Shown here: positions 22,206 to 31,995 of the stretch, piece by piece
Layout of the letters: each line of letters begins with the position of its first letter
Numbering within the stretch: the first letter of the stretch is position 1
Source of the DNA: an uncultured Methanolobus sp.
GTDB taxonomy: Archaea; Halobacteriota; Methanosarcinia; Methanosarcinales; Methanosarcinaceae
NCBI RefSeq assembly: GCF_963665675.1
Contig: NZ_OY762426.1
Coordinates: forward strand, 1,302,001 to 1,366,000
Direction of reading: 5' to 3'
DNA length: 64,000 nt
The notes under the pieces: generated by a model
Databases searched by the model: none
The model's input: only the letters and a program-made list of their open reading frames with translations
What the model was told of the DNA's origin: nothing
Program-made: the position numbers and the translations under genes

Positions 22206-22964
22206 ATGAACTATGAAGTTATAGATTCTCACTGTCATCTCGATTTTCCTAAATTCAACAGGGACAGACCTGAGACAATCCAGCGGGCAAAAGAAAGCGG
22301 GGTCGCTTTAATGATTAACTCCGGCATAGATTACAAAACCAATGCTAATTCACTTGAGCTTGCAAAAAAGTACGATTTCGTCCATGCGACCCTGGGCCTT
22401 AGTCCACAGATGGTTCCTGAAGCCAGTGACGAGAAAATAAACCAGATACTTGCCCAGATGGAACGCAATGTTGACAAGGCCATTGGAATCGGTGAAGCAG
22501 GACTGGACTTTTACTACTGTACCGATGATGCAGGAAAACAAAAACAAAAAGAGGTCTTTGAAAAGGTCATTGACATTGCTGACAGGTACAACAAAACCCT
22601 TGTAATACATGGAAGAGATGGCGAAGAACTGGCACTTGAAATGACAAGGGACCTTGACAGGGTTGTATTCCATTGTTACGGCGGCAGTATCGGGACCATG
22701 AAGAACATAGTTGACGCAGGCCACTATGTTTCTGTTCCGACCCTTGTATGCTTTTCAGACCATCACAAAGAGATAGCAAAGAATCTGCCTCTTGAGAACA
22801 TGCTCATTGAAACTGACAGCCCGTACCTCTCACCACGCAAAGGACGCAACGAACCTGCTTTTGTCAGAGACTCGGTCCCGGTCATATCACAACTAAAAGA
22901 AACAGATGAAGCGGAAATTGCTAAGGCGACAATGCAAAATACCCGCAGGGCATTTGGACTCTAA
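22206..22964 (+). CDS. TatD family metal-dependent hydrolase
   Basis: The 252-residue amidohydrolase-fold protein has DSHCHLDF at residues 7-14 (the HxH metal ligands), GEAGLDF (metal-bridging Glu) and LVIHGRDGEE. It ends its active site with LIETDSPYLSP (catalytic Asp). TatD enzymes act as 3'-5' DNA exonucleases or in tRNA/protein quality control; archaeal members are little studied. It is followed after 29 bases by an MBL-fold hydrolase and then a YgiQ-like gene, so the three are probably one operon. TATA-like sequence (ATATCTATATAAT) precedes the start by about 25 bases. Confidence 0.88.
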   Translation: MNYEVIDSHCHLDFPKFNRDRPETIQRAKESGVALMINSGIDYKTNANSLELAKKYDFVHATLGLSPQMVPEASDEKINQILAQMERNVDKAIGIGEAGLDFYYCTDDAGKQKQKEVFEKVIDIADRYNKTLVIHGRDGEELALEMTRDLDRVVFHCYGGSIGTMKNIVDAGHYVSVPTLVCFSDHHKEIAKNLPLENMLIETDSPYLSPRKGRNEPAFVRDSVPVISQLKETDEAEIAKATMQNTRRAFGL

Positions 22965-22993
22965 AATTGACGTTTCTGTACGGGAGAATTCAC

Positions 22994-23632
22994 ATGCAGG
23001 TCAAACATTTTATTATCGGGCTTTATGACGCTAACTCATACCTCATTAATGGAAAAATACTGGTAGATACAGGAATGAGCACAAATGGACTTATTTCTGC
23101 CATCAAAGAGAACATTAACATAGAAGATCTGGAACTCATAATTCTTACACACTGCCACTATGACCACACAGCATCTGCACAGGCAATAGCAGATATGAGT
23201 GGTGCAAAAATAGCAATTCATAAAGACGATGAACCACTCCTGAGCAATGACACGGCAAGTGCAGCAGCAATGTTCGGATACAAGGCACCTGCAATCAAAC
23301 CGGACATGCTTCTGGAAGAGGGTTACAGGATACCCATAGGAAATAACGAAGAACTGGAAGTCATACACACACCGGGACACACACCAGGTGGAATCTGCCT
23401 CTATGAAGCAAATTCAAAGAGCCTGTTTTCAGGTGACACGGTGTTCCCCAACGGCAGCATAGGACGTACAGATTTCCAGGGCGGCAACCGCAATCAATTA
23501 ACAGCTTCAATTAACAAGCTTGTGGAACTGGATGTCAAGACACTTTACCCGGGACACGGTGAAGTGACCTCAAATGATGTCAACACACAGATACAACTCT
23601 CCCTGCGCATGTCTAAAAGCATGTTGCTCTAA
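22994..23632 (+). CDS. Metallo-beta-lactamase fold hydrolase (glyoxalase II-like)
   Basis: The 212-residue protein has the MBL motif LTHCHYDHT (HxHxDH type, residues about 55-63), then HTPGHTPGGICLYE, LFSGDTVFPNGSIGRTD and YPGHGE. These supply both zinc sites. The SGDT/IGRTD pattern is found in hydroxyacylglutathione hydrolase-like proteins; the thioester substrate here is unknown. I placed the start at the ATG at 22994, following GGGAGAATT, not an in-frame codon at 22967. It lies between TatD and the YgiQ-like gene, nine bases before the latter. Confidence 0.88.
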   Translation: MQVKHFIIGLYDANSYLINGKILVDTGMSTNGLISAIKENINIEDLELIILTHCHYDHTASAQAIADMSGAKIAIHKDDEPLLSNDTASAAAMFGYKAPAIKPDMLLEEGYRIPIGNNEELEVIHTPGHTPGGICLYEANSKSLFSGDTVFPNGSIGRTDFQGGNRNQLTASINKLVELDVKTLYPGHGEVTSNDVNTQIQLSLRMSKSMLL

Positions 23633-23641
23633 GGATGCAAA

Positions 23642-25510
23642 ATGAAACATAAAAGAAATAAGAGTGGCAAGAAAGGCAAAAAGACAGATCCTTCAAAGTT
23701 TCTGCCCATGGTCCTCAAGGACGTAAAAAAGGAAGGTTGGGACGAACTTGACATTATTATTGTCACAGGTGACGCATATGTGGACCATCCAGGATTTGGA
23801 ACCAGTATCATTGGCAGAGTTCTTGAGGATGCAGGCTACCGAGTAGGAGTTATTGCACAGCCAAAATGGGATGATGTTGAAGATTTCAAGAAACTTGGAA
23901 AACCACGTCTATTCTTTGCCATCAGTGCCGGCAACACAGATTCGATGGTGAGCAACTACACACCATCAAAACGACTCAGGCACGATGATGCATATTCTCC
24001 CGGAAACAAGGCAGGTTTACGTCCTAACAGGGCAGCTATTGTTTATTCCAACCGCCTGAAAGAAGCATACCCCGATACTCCAAGAGTCATTGGAGGAATT
24101 GAAGCATCCCTTCGCCGTTTTGCACAATACGATTACTGGTCTGACAAGGTGCGCCAGTCAATACTTGCAGATGCCCCGGCAGACCTGATAGTTTACGGAA
24201 TGGGAGAGCTCCAGATACTTGAGATAGCAGACAGGCTCAACAAAGGAATTCCGGTTTCAGGTATCACGGATATTGACGGAACTGTCTGGAAAATGGACAT
24301 CAAAACATGGAAAGAGAAAAAAGAAGAGTTGCTTGAGACTCGTATAGAAATACCACCTTATGTGGAAGTTTCAAAGAACAAGGAACTCTATGCAAGCACA
24401 TTCAAGACTGTTTACCAGCAGCAGAACCACATTAGTGGACATGCCATAATCCAGGTTCACCCAAAGACAGTCATCATTCAGAATAAACCCATGCGTCCGC
24501 TCACAACAGAAGAGCTTGACCATGTTTATGAACTCCCATTCACCAGAGAAACGCACCCATCATACGATGAACCAGTCCCTGCGCTTGACATGGTAAGATT
24601 CTCAATCAACACTCACAGAGGTTGTTTCGGTGCATGCTCTTTCTGCGCTATTGCCCTACACCAGGGAAGAATGATACGTAGCCGCAGCATAGAATCAATA
24701 TTGATAGAGGCAGAAGGTTTCACCAACATCAAAGGCTTCAAAGGAACCATAAACGGACTTGGCGGCCCATCAGCCAATATGTATGGAATGGACTGCAGGA
24801 ACTGGGAAGACAAAGGTGTATGCAAAGAAAAAATATGCATCTATCCGGAAGCCTGCCCGTCACTTAATACAAGCCATAAGAAACTCATTGAACTTATGCG
24901 CAGACTCAGGGAACTACCCGGAATCAAAAAAGTATTTGTAGGCTATGGAGTGCGCTATGACCTTGCGCTTCTGGATGAGGAATACATGGAAGAACTATGT
25001 GCTCATCACGTCAGCGGGCAATTGAAGGTTGCACCTGAACATTATTGCGATAAAGTCACCGATGCTATGAAGAAGCCTGACAGGGAAGTATTCGAAAGAT
25101 TTGAGGAAAAATACAAGGAAATAAACGAGAAACTTGGGAAAGACCAGTACCTTGTGGCGTTCCTCATGTCAGGTCATCCGGGATGCACCCTTTATGATAT
25201 GATAGAAACTGCTGAATACATCCGGGACACAGGGCGCTATACCAGGCAGGTACAGGATTTCACACCCACGCCCATGACAGCGGCAACATGCATATTCCAC
25301 ACAGGGACTGATCCTTTCACCGGAAAAAAAACCTACGTGGCAACTTCCCAGAAAGAGAAAAGCATCCAGAGGGCAATGCTACATTACCGTGAACCCAGAA
25401 ATTACAATCTGGTGTATGAAGGATTAAAGCGTGCTGACCGACTGGATCTTGTGGGGAATTCATGGAATTGCCTGATAAGCCGCAAGAAAGGAGGAAAGCG
25501 CGGATGGTAA
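23642..25510 (+). CDS. YgiQ family radical SAM protein (UPF0313)
   Basis: The 622-residue protein has a basic N-terminus (KHKRNKSGKKGKK). An N-terminal YgiQ domain follows (VDHPGFGTSIIGRVLEDAGY and RPNRAAIVYSNRLKEAYPD). The radical SAM core's cluster motif is RGCFGACSFC (CX3CX2C, about residues 327-334). The C-terminal part has MSGHPGCTLYDMIETAEYI and DFTPTPMTAATCI, both diagnostic for YgiQ. Length is normal for the family. Its reaction is unknown in all organisms. It is the third gene of the TatD-MBL-YgiQ group, with AAGGATGC as ribosome site overlapping the end of the MBL gene. Confidence 0.9.
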   Translation: MKHKRNKSGKKGKKTDPSKFLPMVLKDVKKEGWDELDIIIVTGDAYVDHPGFGTSIIGRVLEDAGYRVGVIAQPKWDDVEDFKKLGKPRLFFAISAGNTDSMVSNYTPSKRLRHDDAYSPGNKAGLRPNRAAIVYSNRLKEAYPDTPRVIGGIEASLRRFAQYDYWSDKVRQSILADAPADLIVYGMGELQILEIADRLNKGIPVSGITDIDGTVWKMDIKTWKEKKEELLETRIEIPPYVEVSKNKELYASTFKTVYQQQNHISGHAIIQVHPKTVIIQNKPMRPLTTEELDHVYELPFTRETHPSYDEPVPALDMVRFSINTHRGCFGACSFCAIALHQGRMIRSRSIESILIEAEGFTNIKGFKGTINGLGGPSANMYGMDCRNWEDKGVCKEKICIYPEACPSLNTSHKKLIELMRRLRELPGIKKVFVGYGVRYDLALLDEEYMEELCAHHVSGQLKVAPEHYCDKVTDAMKKPDREVFERFEEKYKEINEKLGKDQYLVAFLMSGHPGCTLYDMIETAEYIRDTGRYTRQVQDFTPTPMTAATCIFHTGTDPFTGKKTYVATSQKEKSIQRAMLHYREPRNYNLVYEGLKRADRLDLVGNSWNCLISRKKGGKRGW

Positions 25511-25626
25511 AGAGGTAACAAAACTAATAGAATATCCGTATCAGAACTAAATCGTTACCTTTTTAACATATATTTGGATACTGTACTTCAAACGTATATT
25601 TTTCAAAGAAAAATGGAAGTTATGCC

Positions 25627-26463
25627 ATGAAGTATAAGTTGTTGGTACCAATATTGTTATTATTGTTTATTAGTCAGGCACCTGCTGTTCTGGGGAGCCC
25701 GATCACAAGTATTGATGAAACTGTGACTGAGAATACGTTCTATTCCAAAGAGTACACGAATCCTGATAGCGTAGAGGCTCATCAGATAGTCGTGTATAGT
25801 GAGGATGGAGAGCACTCACAAATACACTTGCACTATAAACTTACTCCTAGAATAACTACCAGTCCTGATGGGAATTATAGCTGCATCTTTAGGTGGTTAG
25901 AGGGACATAAAGAAGATTATTTCATTCTTAATAATATCACAATGCAGCATACACATATAGAGAATGTAGCTACTATGGGGTTTTATGGTGTTGCATTCTC
26001 CCCTGATAGTAAAATGTATGCAGCCCCCAGATTAATTTACTCTGATGATTGCAGGAATGGACAATACGCCATAGACATCTGCTCCGTTCACAACAATACT
26101 CTGCTGCACAGGGAATTAACACCATTCTACATAGAAAGTACTACAGAAACTCCCATGGAATGGGAAAAATCAGCCATGTATGAAGTATACTGGTCAGATG
26201 ACGGTTCTTCCATAGTATACGAAGTCCTTGGAGGAAATACTGAGGCTGGACAATATCCTGCATATCTTGTAAGCAAAAGGCTCAATCTGGACTACGCAGA
26301 ACTCAGAAAAATGAACGGATATGAGGACATTGAAGTTGAATCAGTGCAGGAAGAAACAGAAGATACAAACACTGAAGCTGAAAACAGTCTGCCTATCCCG
26401 GGATTTGAAGCTTTAGGAGCAGTATTTGCTATGGTATTGGGAAGGAAAATCAAGAGAGCATGA
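25627..26463 (+). CDS. Secreted PGF-CTERM surface protein, beta-propeller-like
   Basis: The 278-residue protein has a signal peptide (LLVPILLLLFISQAPAVLGS) and ends in LPIPGFEALGAVFAMVLGRKIKRA, here cited as PGF followed by a hydrophobic helix and a basic tail. This is the PGF-CTERM signal that archaeosortase A replaces with a lipid anchor. The body resembles TolB/DPP-type blades: TTSPDGNYSCIFRW, FSPDSKMYAAPRL and WSDDGSSIVYEVLGG each read as S-x-D-G/S strands. Only about three blades are present, so a full propeller is not made. It is exported and anchored at the S-layer. The target is unknown. The last codons form half of the downstream terminator. Confidence 0.75.
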   Translation: MKYKLLVPILLLLFISQAPAVLGSPITSIDETVTENTFYSKEYTNPDSVEAHQIVVYSEDGEHSQIHLHYKLTPRITTSPDGNYSCIFRWLEGHKEDYFILNNITMQHTHIENVATMGFYGVAFSPDSKMYAAPRLIYSDDCRNGQYAIDICSVHNNTLLHRELTPFYIESTTETPMEWEKSAMYEVYWSDDGSSIVYEVLGGNTEAGQYPAYLVSKRLNLDYAELRKMNGYEDIEVESVQEETEDTNTEAENSLPIPGFEALGAVFAMVLGRKIKRA

Positions 26464-26484
26464 AGTACATGCTCTCAATCTTTT
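26454..26484 (+). terminator. Hairpin terminator overlapping the end of the PGF-CTERM gene
   Basis: GAGAGCATG, loop AAGTA and CATGCTCTC form a perfect 9-bp stem followed by a T-run (26481-26486). The stop codon lies inside the hairpin. Confidence 0.7.
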
Positions 26485-26519
26485 TTAAAAAACATCAATT
26501 TGAAATTCAAAAAATAACT

Positions 26520-26543
26520 AAAATGGCTATTCCATAGCCATTT
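26520..26543 (-). terminator. Hairpin at the end of the glcF-like gene
   Basis: ATGGCTAT, TCC and ATAGCCAT form a perfect 8-bp stem that includes the stop codon of the minus-strand gene. T-rich sequence follows on the minus strand. It faces the plus-strand terminator at 26454, separating convergent genes. Confidence 0.6.
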
Positions 26544-27585
26544 CAAGCAGGTCGATAACGTCTAACACATCAACCCTTGGACCACCACGTTTGAGATTTG
26601 TGAGGCACAGAGGACATGCAGTTACCAGATAATCGACATCCTTTGGTATCTCTTCAAGCCTGTTCTTTGAGAGTTCAAGTGAGAGTTCAGGATAGCCTTT
26701 AAGAACTCCTCCACCTGCTCCACAACATTTGGATTTCTCCCTGTTGCTTTCCATTTCTTCAAGATAACAGACTGATTTTATTATATTCCTTGGAGCGTCA
26801 AATACACCATTGCACCTTCCGAGGTGGCATGGGTCATGATAAGTAACTTTCAGATCAAGTTTCTTCAAATCCATTTCAGAAAGGCGGTCTGCAAGGAACT
26901 CTGTCACATGGAGAACATTAAGTTCTTCAGGGAAATCGTTCTTCAGGGTTGTGTAGCAACCTGCACAGCCTGTGATAACTGTATGGGCACCTATCTTTTT
27001 GATCTGCTCAAGGTTCTTTGACATAAGTTCGGATGGGTCTGAGCCAGTTCTCAGAAGAGGGGAACCACAACAAACTTCTTCCCCAAGTACGGTTACTCCG
27101 AACTTCTTCAGGATGTCAAATGTCTTCTTTGTAATCTCAGGATAGCGATAAGATGCAAGGCACCCTGCAAAGAACACATATTCTGACTTTTCAGGAAGGT
27201 CATTTCTGGAATCTCCAAGCCATTCCATCCTGTCTTTAGACTCACCAAGCGGATTGCCTTTCTCAAGAGCATCTGCACGTATCTGCTTCTGGGCATCTGT
27301 CATCTTGCCCTGAAGCACAAGCTGGTGCCTGATATTTTCTATTACTTTAACAGGAGATGCACCTGAAGGACATATCTCCTCACAAAGTCCGCATGTTGTA
27401 CAGGTATTGATACTATCGAAAACACCCTTGTCAACTTCAAGTCCCTGGGAGATACCATGGGCTACAAGCATGCGGCCACGGGAACTTGACGATTCCCAGC
27501 CATTTACATCAAAAACCGGACATACTGAACGACATGTACCGCAACGTACACATTTCAGTATCGAACGCATATCTTCATCGTTCAT
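26527..27585 (-). CDS. GlcF-like iron-sulfur subunit with two CCG domains
   Basis: The 352-residue protein has two ferredoxin-type clusters, CVRCGTCRSVCP (residues 12-23) and CTTCGLCEEICP (about 61-72). Two CCG domains (DUF3400/cysteine-rich) follow, starting at FFAGCLASYR with VCCGSPLLRTG, and TYHDPCHLGRCNG with CCGAGGGVLK. This is the architecture of GlcF, the HdrD-like iron-sulfur subunit of glycolate or D-lactate dehydrogenases. It pairs with the FAD gene directly upstream, two bases away. Electrons from a 2-hydroxyacid would pass through this subunit to a membrane carrier such as methanophenazine, or to a disulfide; the acceptor is an inference. HdrD itself is longer. Confidence 0.87.
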   Translation of the reverse strand: MNDEDMRSILKCVRCGTCRSVCPVFDVNGWESSSSRGRMLVAHGISQGLEVDKGVFDSINTCTTCGLCEEICPSGASPVKVIENIRHQLVLQGKMTDAQKQIRADALEKGNPLGESKDRMEWLGDSRNDLPEKSEYVFFAGCLASYRYPEITKKTFDILKKFGVTVLGEEVCCGSPLLRTGSDPSELMSKNLEQIKKIGAHTVITGCAGCYTTLKNDFPEELNVLHVTEFLADRLSEMDLKKLDLKVTYHDPCHLGRCNGVFDAPRNIIKSVCYLEEMESNREKSKCCGAGGGVLKGYPELSLELSKNRLEEIPKDVDYLVTACPLCLTNLKRGGPRVDVLDVIDLLEMAME

Positions 27586-27587
27586 TT

Positions 27588-28970
27588 TCAGACCCCCATT
27601 TTGCCAGGGTTCATAATACCCTTCGGGTCCAGTGCGTTTTTAATCAATATCATTACATCAAGTGCCTTTCCAAGCTCCAGTTCAAGATAAGCTGCCCTGG
27701 CACTGCCAACTCCATGCTCGGCAGTAACTGTTCCACCAATACTGATAGCAGTGCGGTGGATCTTGTCTGCAGCCTTGTTCAGCTTCTCCCATTCCTCGTC
27801 ACTGAGCACATCAATACACATTCCCGTATGAAGGTTTCCATCACCGATGTGCCCATAGGTCATAATCGGAAGCCTGAACTCTTCTGAAATTTCACGTACC
27901 TTGTGCAGCATTCCAGGAAGCTCTTTAATTGGAACACCAATGTCCTCACCTACATAAACACGTGTGCGTAGCGGATCCAGCCTTGAAACCGCTGCACCTA
28001 CAAGTCTTCTGGCAGCCCATATTTCCTCTCTTTCCTTCTTATCAGAAGCTGCCCTGATGCTTGTTGCAAGAGTGCTGCATGCATCCTTAATCATTTCTAT
28101 TCCTTCACGAACTGTGTTCTCAGTTCCATCCACCTCAAACATCAGGATTGCACCGGCTTCCGGCAATCCGATGTGTGGATCATAAGTGTTAATTGCCTCT
28201 ATGATGTTCCTGTCAAGAATCTCACATGCAGATGGAACAATTCCTGAAGAGAGGACTTTTACTACTGCCTGCCCTGCAAGTTCAGGATCATCAAAAGACG
28301 CTAACAATACAGAACGCTCCTTTGGAAGTGCCCTGAGCCTTAATGTTGCCTTTGTGATAATACCAAGCGTGCCCTCAGAACCTACAAAAAGATCAGTAAG
28401 TGAATAACCAGCAACTGATTTTGAAGCCTTGGAACCTGTATTAATTACGGTTCCGTCTGCAAGAACAACTTCAAGTCCCAGCACATAGTTGCGGGTAGTA
28501 CCATATTTTACTGAGCGCATTCCACTTCCGTTATTTGCAATAAGACCACCAAGGGTGCACATTGCTGAACTTCCCGGATCAGGTGGAAAGAAAAGACCAG
28601 ATGGCTCCAGCGCCTGATTCATTTTTTCCTGAACAATGCCTGGTTCAATCGTTACCTGAAGGTTGCCAAGGTCAGTTTCAAGTATTCTGTTCATTGATGA
28701 CATATCAAGTACAATGCCACCCTCTACCGGAACAGCTCCTCCGGCAAGTCCTGTACCTGCTCCTCTTGCGGTCACAGGAATCCCATTCTCATTTGCGAGC
28801 CTGACTATCTTTGATATCTGTTCAGTGCTTGCTGGCCTGATAACAAAATCAGGCATGCCTCTTATCTGTGAGGCGTCACATGAATAACAGTAAAGTTCTG
28901 CAGCGGATACGGAAACATGTTCTTCTCCAGCTATTTCCTGCAGTTTTTCAAGTAAATCGGATTTTTGCAT
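27588..28970 (-). CDS. FAD-linked 2-hydroxyacid dehydrogenase (GlcD/D-lactate dehydrogenase type)
   Basis: The 460-residue protein is a VAO-type flavoprotein. The PP-loop region shows VTARGAGTGLAGGAVPVEGGIVLDMSSMNRI, here seen as the GxGTGLAGGAVP motif near residue 60. GGLIANNGSGMRSVKYGT and GSEGTLGIITKATLRL complete the FAD domain. The C-terminal substrate domain shows YGHIGDGNLHTGM and VTAEHGVGSARAAYL, whose histidines bind metal and substrate in D-lactate, glycolate and D-2-hydroxyglutarate dehydrogenases. It forms an operon with the GlcF-like subunit. D-lactate is the usual guess in methanogens; the true substrate cannot be read from sequence. It shares a short divergent promoter region with arcS. 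Confidence 0.87.
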   Translation of the reverse strand: MQKSDLLEKLQEIAGEEHVSVSAAELYCYSCDASQIRGMPDFVIRPASTEQISKIVRLANENGIPVTARGAGTGLAGGAVPVEGGIVLDMSSMNRILETDLGNLQVTIEPGIVQEKMNQALEPSGLFFPPDPGSSAMCTLGGLIANNGSGMRSVKYGTTRNYVLGLEVVLADGTVINTGSKASKSVAGYSLTDLFVGSEGTLGIITKATLRLRALPKERSVLLASFDDPELAGQAVVKVLSSGIVPSACEILDRNIIEAINTYDPHIGLPEAGAILMFEVDGTENTVREGIEMIKDACSTLATSIRAASDKKEREEIWAARRLVGAAVSRLDPLRTRVYVGEDIGVPIKELPGMLHKVREISEEFRLPIMTYGHIGDGNLHTGMCIDVLSDEEWEKLNKAADKIHRTAISIGGTVTAEHGVGSARAAYLELELGKALDVMILIKNALDPKGIMNPGKMGV

Positions 28971-29055
28971 GGAATCGTTTTTTAAGTGGGATAGGATAAT
29001 TTATAGTTGTTGGTAAAGGCAAACATTTACATCTGACTACATCTATTACACAGCA

Positions 29056-30900
29056 ATGACACGATACTTTGAGGTACAGCAACGAGATGGTGCTGCAAGG
29101 ATAGGGAAATTCCTTTTGAAGGAAGATATCCGTACACCTTATATAATAGATAACAGAAGTCTGGGAAGTCCAGAAAGTCCGATAATAGATGGCGGATCAC
29201 TCTGGAAATATCCCAATTTTGAAGAAGCTCAAAAGCATCTCAGGGAAATAAGATCAAAAGCCGGTGAAGATGCACTTATAATACTTCCTCATCAGGACCT
29301 TACACCGGAAGCTCCCCGGAAAATGACAGCAAAACTGGCTGAGAAAGCAGAGGAAATGGAAGATTCTGGTGCTACCGGGGCTATTTACATACCCGGACAG
29401 CAGGTAAAAGAACATGATCTGTACGTCATGGCAGGAGCAGGATGCTTTGAGAACAATGCAAGAAATCTTCTAAATCTGGTTTTTGAAATAAAAAAGGATA
29501 TAGCTCCTGACACTGCGATTTATGCACCGAACATAGCTACTCCTGAAAATCTGGCAACACTGATCTACTTCGGAATCGATGTCTTTGACAATACTAAAGC
29601 AATCATTGCCGGACACAACGATATCTATCTTACAACTGCAGGACAGTTCTATCTTGACTCACTTGCAGAATTACCATGCAGATGCAGCGCATGCTCATCC
29701 ACAGACCTGACAAGCCTCAGAGAAATGGATAAAAAGAGCCGTGCAGCAATTCTGGAAAAGCACAACATCAATGCCATGGAAGCAGAAGCTGCACTTGCGA
29801 GGGAAAAAATACGTGCAGGAACACTGCGCGAGTATATTGAAGGACAATGCAGAGTGCACACATGGCTTACGGCACTCATGAGACTTGCAGATGACGAGTA
29901 TGACTTTATGGAAAGCCAGAATGCCATTGCAAGAAATAACACACTTGTTGCCACCTGTGGAGAGTCGCAGAACAGGGCAGAAGTTGTAAGGTACGCTAAA
30001 AGAATACAGGAAAGATATACTCCACCTGAAGCGGATGTACTTCTTCTATTGCCATGTTCTGCCAGGAAGCCATATTCTACATCCAATTCACACTGGAAGT
30101 TTATCAAAGCACTTGGAAAGAGCAGAAAATTCGTCCATGAGCTAATAATCACATCACCGCTTGGGATAGTCCCAAGGGAACTGGAACTTACGTACCCTGC
30201 AGCGCATTATGATACAACTGTCACAGGTTACTGGGACGCAGAGGAAAAAGAATGGGTGGCATCCTGTCTTGAGGATTACCTGATCAGGCACAAATACACC
30301 AGCATTGTTGCACATGTTGAGGATGCTTACCGTGTGATTTGTGAAATTGTCGCAGAAAAGCTTGGTATAGATATAATATATACAAGTCTTGGGAATGTGA
30401 CATCTAAGGAATCACTGAAAAATCTCAGCACTACAATGTCTGAACTTTGTACCGGAAGAAAGCGCAGTCATGAACAGACACAGAAAGATCTCATGAAGGC
30501 TGTTGCAGACTATCAGTTCGGTAAAGGATGCGGAGATATACTTGTACCAGAAGATTCAACTGTTAAAGGCCCATTTCCAAAGCATCAGATATTTGTCGGA
30601 AAGAAGCAACTGATAACGCTTATACCCCAATATGGAACACTGGCAATTACCATAGAAGGTGCAAAAGCCATTCTGGAAAAGGGCAGATATACTGTTAAAA
30701 TTGATGATTTCGTACCACGTGGTTCTCTTCTGGCACCTGGTGTCATTGACGCTGATCCATTGATAAGACCGGGCGATGAGGTAATTATCAGTGGGGAAAA
30801 AGCAATTGCAGTCGGAAGAGCTAATATGAACGGAGATGAGATGAAAAGATCAAAACGTGGAGTTGCAGTTGATCTGCGCCACGTGAAAAAGATTGAATAA
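29056..30900 (+). CDS. arcS: Archaeosine synthase ArcS (TgtA2)
   Basis: ArcS converts preQ0 at position 15 of archaeal tRNAs, with lysine as donor, on the way to archaeosine. The 614-residue protein has a TGT-like N-terminal domain without the full active site, a middle domain with LPCRCSAC and the signature PCSARKPYSTSNSHWKF (about residues 339-355), and a C-terminal PUA domain (about 540-614: VPRGSLLAPGVIDADPLIRPGDEV, GRANM, KRGVAVDLRHV). The PCSARKPY motif is the ArcS hallmark. Length is typical for the euryarchaeal enzyme. A GNAT gene follows after 11 bases. It is divergent from the glcD-like gene. Confidence 0.93.
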   Translation: MTRYFEVQQRDGAARIGKFLLKEDIRTPYIIDNRSLGSPESPIIDGGSLWKYPNFEEAQKHLREIRSKAGEDALIILPHQDLTPEAPRKMTAKLAEKAEEMEDSGATGAIYIPGQQVKEHDLYVMAGAGCFENNARNLLNLVFEIKKDIAPDTAIYAPNIATPENLATLIYFGIDVFDNTKAIIAGHNDIYLTTAGQFYLDSLAELPCRCSACSSTDLTSLREMDKKSRAAILEKHNINAMEAEAALAREKIRAGTLREYIEGQCRVHTWLTALMRLADDEYDFMESQNAIARNNTLVATCGESQNRAEVVRYAKRIQERYTPPEADVLLLLPCSARKPYSTSNSHWKFIKALGKSRKFVHELIITSPLGIVPRELELTYPAAHYDTTVTGYWDAEEKEWVASCLEDYLIRHKYTSIVAHVEDAYRVICEIVAEKLGIDIIYTSLGNVTSKESLKNLSTTMSELCTGRKRSHEQTQKDLMKAVADYQFGKGCGDILVPEDSTVKGPFPKHQIFVGKKQLITLIPQYGTLAITIEGAKAILEKGRYTVKIDDFVPRGSLLAPGVIDADPLIRPGDEVIISGEKAIAVGRANMNGDEMKRSKRGVAVDLRHVKKIE

Positions 30901-30911
30901 CGTGATTTCAG

Positions 30912-31370
30912 ATGATAGTAATAAGGAACTTTGAACCATCCGATTTCGAAGAGGTTCTGGAGATTGAATCACAAGCTTTCTCGGAACATAATCCCTTCCT
31001 TTATATGAACTTCTACGAAATGAACAGTGAAGGGTTCCTTGTTGCAGAATACAACGGTTACATAGTCGGCTTTGTTGTAGGCTACAAACTATCAGAAACA
31101 GAAGGACGAATATTTTCTCTTGCAGTAAGAGACGGATTCAGGAGTATGGGCATCGGTGCCCGTCTAATGGATTCTATTCTTTCGGTGTTCATCTGCAAGC
31201 TTCTTACATTCGCAAGTCTGGAAGTAAGAATAACTAATACAAGAGCCCAGGATTTTTACAAGCGTAAAAATTTTGTGGCCTGCTGGGTACAACACGGATA
31301 TTATTCGGATGGCGAAGATGGCATCATTATGAAAAAGCGTCTGACACCATCAATATCATTATCCCTTTGA
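30912..31370 (+). CDS. GNAT family N-acetyltransferase (RimI-like)
   Basis: The 152-residue protein is a single GNAT domain. Motif B-like VIRNFEPSDFEEVLEIESQAF opens it, GFLVAEYNGYIVGFVVGY gives the central strands, and RDGFRSMGIGARLMDSIL is motif A, with the acetyl-CoA pyrophosphate loop (R-x-x-G-I-G-A/x) as RSMGIG. EVRITNTRAQDFYKRKNF is the C-terminal part typical of RimI (RxxNxxAxxFYxxxGF). Archaeal RimI homologues acetylate protein N-termini. It follows arcS after 11 bases and is likely co-transcribed. GGAGATTT hairpin sequence after the gene could serve as terminator. Confidence 0.85.
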   Translation: MIVIRNFEPSDFEEVLEIESQAFSEHNPFLYMNFYEMNSEGFLVAEYNGYIVGFVVGYKLSETEGRIFSLAVRDGFRSMGIGARLMDSILSVFICKLLTFASLEVRITNTRAQDFYKRKNFVACWVQHGYYSDGEDGIIMKKRLTPSISLSL

Positions 31371-31439
31371 TTTCAGCCTTAATTTCTGTATTAATCTCTG
31401 ATATTTCTCTCCGAGTGGAGATTTAAAGAACTAATAACC

Positions 31440-31724
31440 TTAATTAGTATTTACTAACTGGTTACCTGCTTTCATAGCAAGCTCATGCATCCTCTCAGAT
31501 GTCCTTCCTATACCGGAAGTGTCATCCTGGGAAAGAGCTTCTGCAATATCGTTGCCAAGGACAAATATTGCGTGTTTGTGCTCTGCCTTACTCCTGTGAA
31601 CATGCAGAGGACTTATGGACAGTGAGTCATACTCCGTAAAGGATTTATCCACGCCCATGTGCTCAAAGTGCCTTCTAATCTGTGCCATTAATGTGTGCAA
31701 CTGAATCAATTCATCTTTATGCAT
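31440..31724 (-). CDS. UPF0058 family protein
   Basis: The 94-residue protein matches UPF0058, a family of small methanogen and haloarchaeal proteins of unknown function. MHKDELIQLHTLMAQIRRHFE opens it, SISPLHVHRSKAEHKHAIFVLGNDIAEAL is the conserved core with several histidines, and the C-terminus is short. The histidines could bind metal. I chose the ATG at 31724, although a TTG lies nine bases upstream. It is downstream of dnaG on the same strand, separated by about 270 bases, so it likely has its own promoter. I infer no function. Confidence 0.82.
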   Translation of the reverse strand: MHKDELIQLHTLMAQIRRHFEHMGVDKSFTEYDSLSISPLHVHRSKAEHKHAIFVLGNDIAEALSQDDTSGIGRTSERMHELAMKAGNQLVNTN

Positions 31725-31995
31725 ACCAACCAACCTGTTTTGAAAATAAATTATTTACTGTTAGTTTGTGCACTCTTTAAAGTAATGCACTAAGGATAGT
31801 TGGTAAATTTACTAATAAAGGCATTTCCCCCGGAAATTATTTCCGTATGTACGCAATAAAAGTTTTTCGGAACAATGTGTATGATTAATCATGATAAATA
31901 AGACAAGATAGACACAAATATAATACAAACACACAAAAAGAAAATCAATAAAAAATAGTAAATATATATACTGTGCGCAAGCACAGCATATCAAA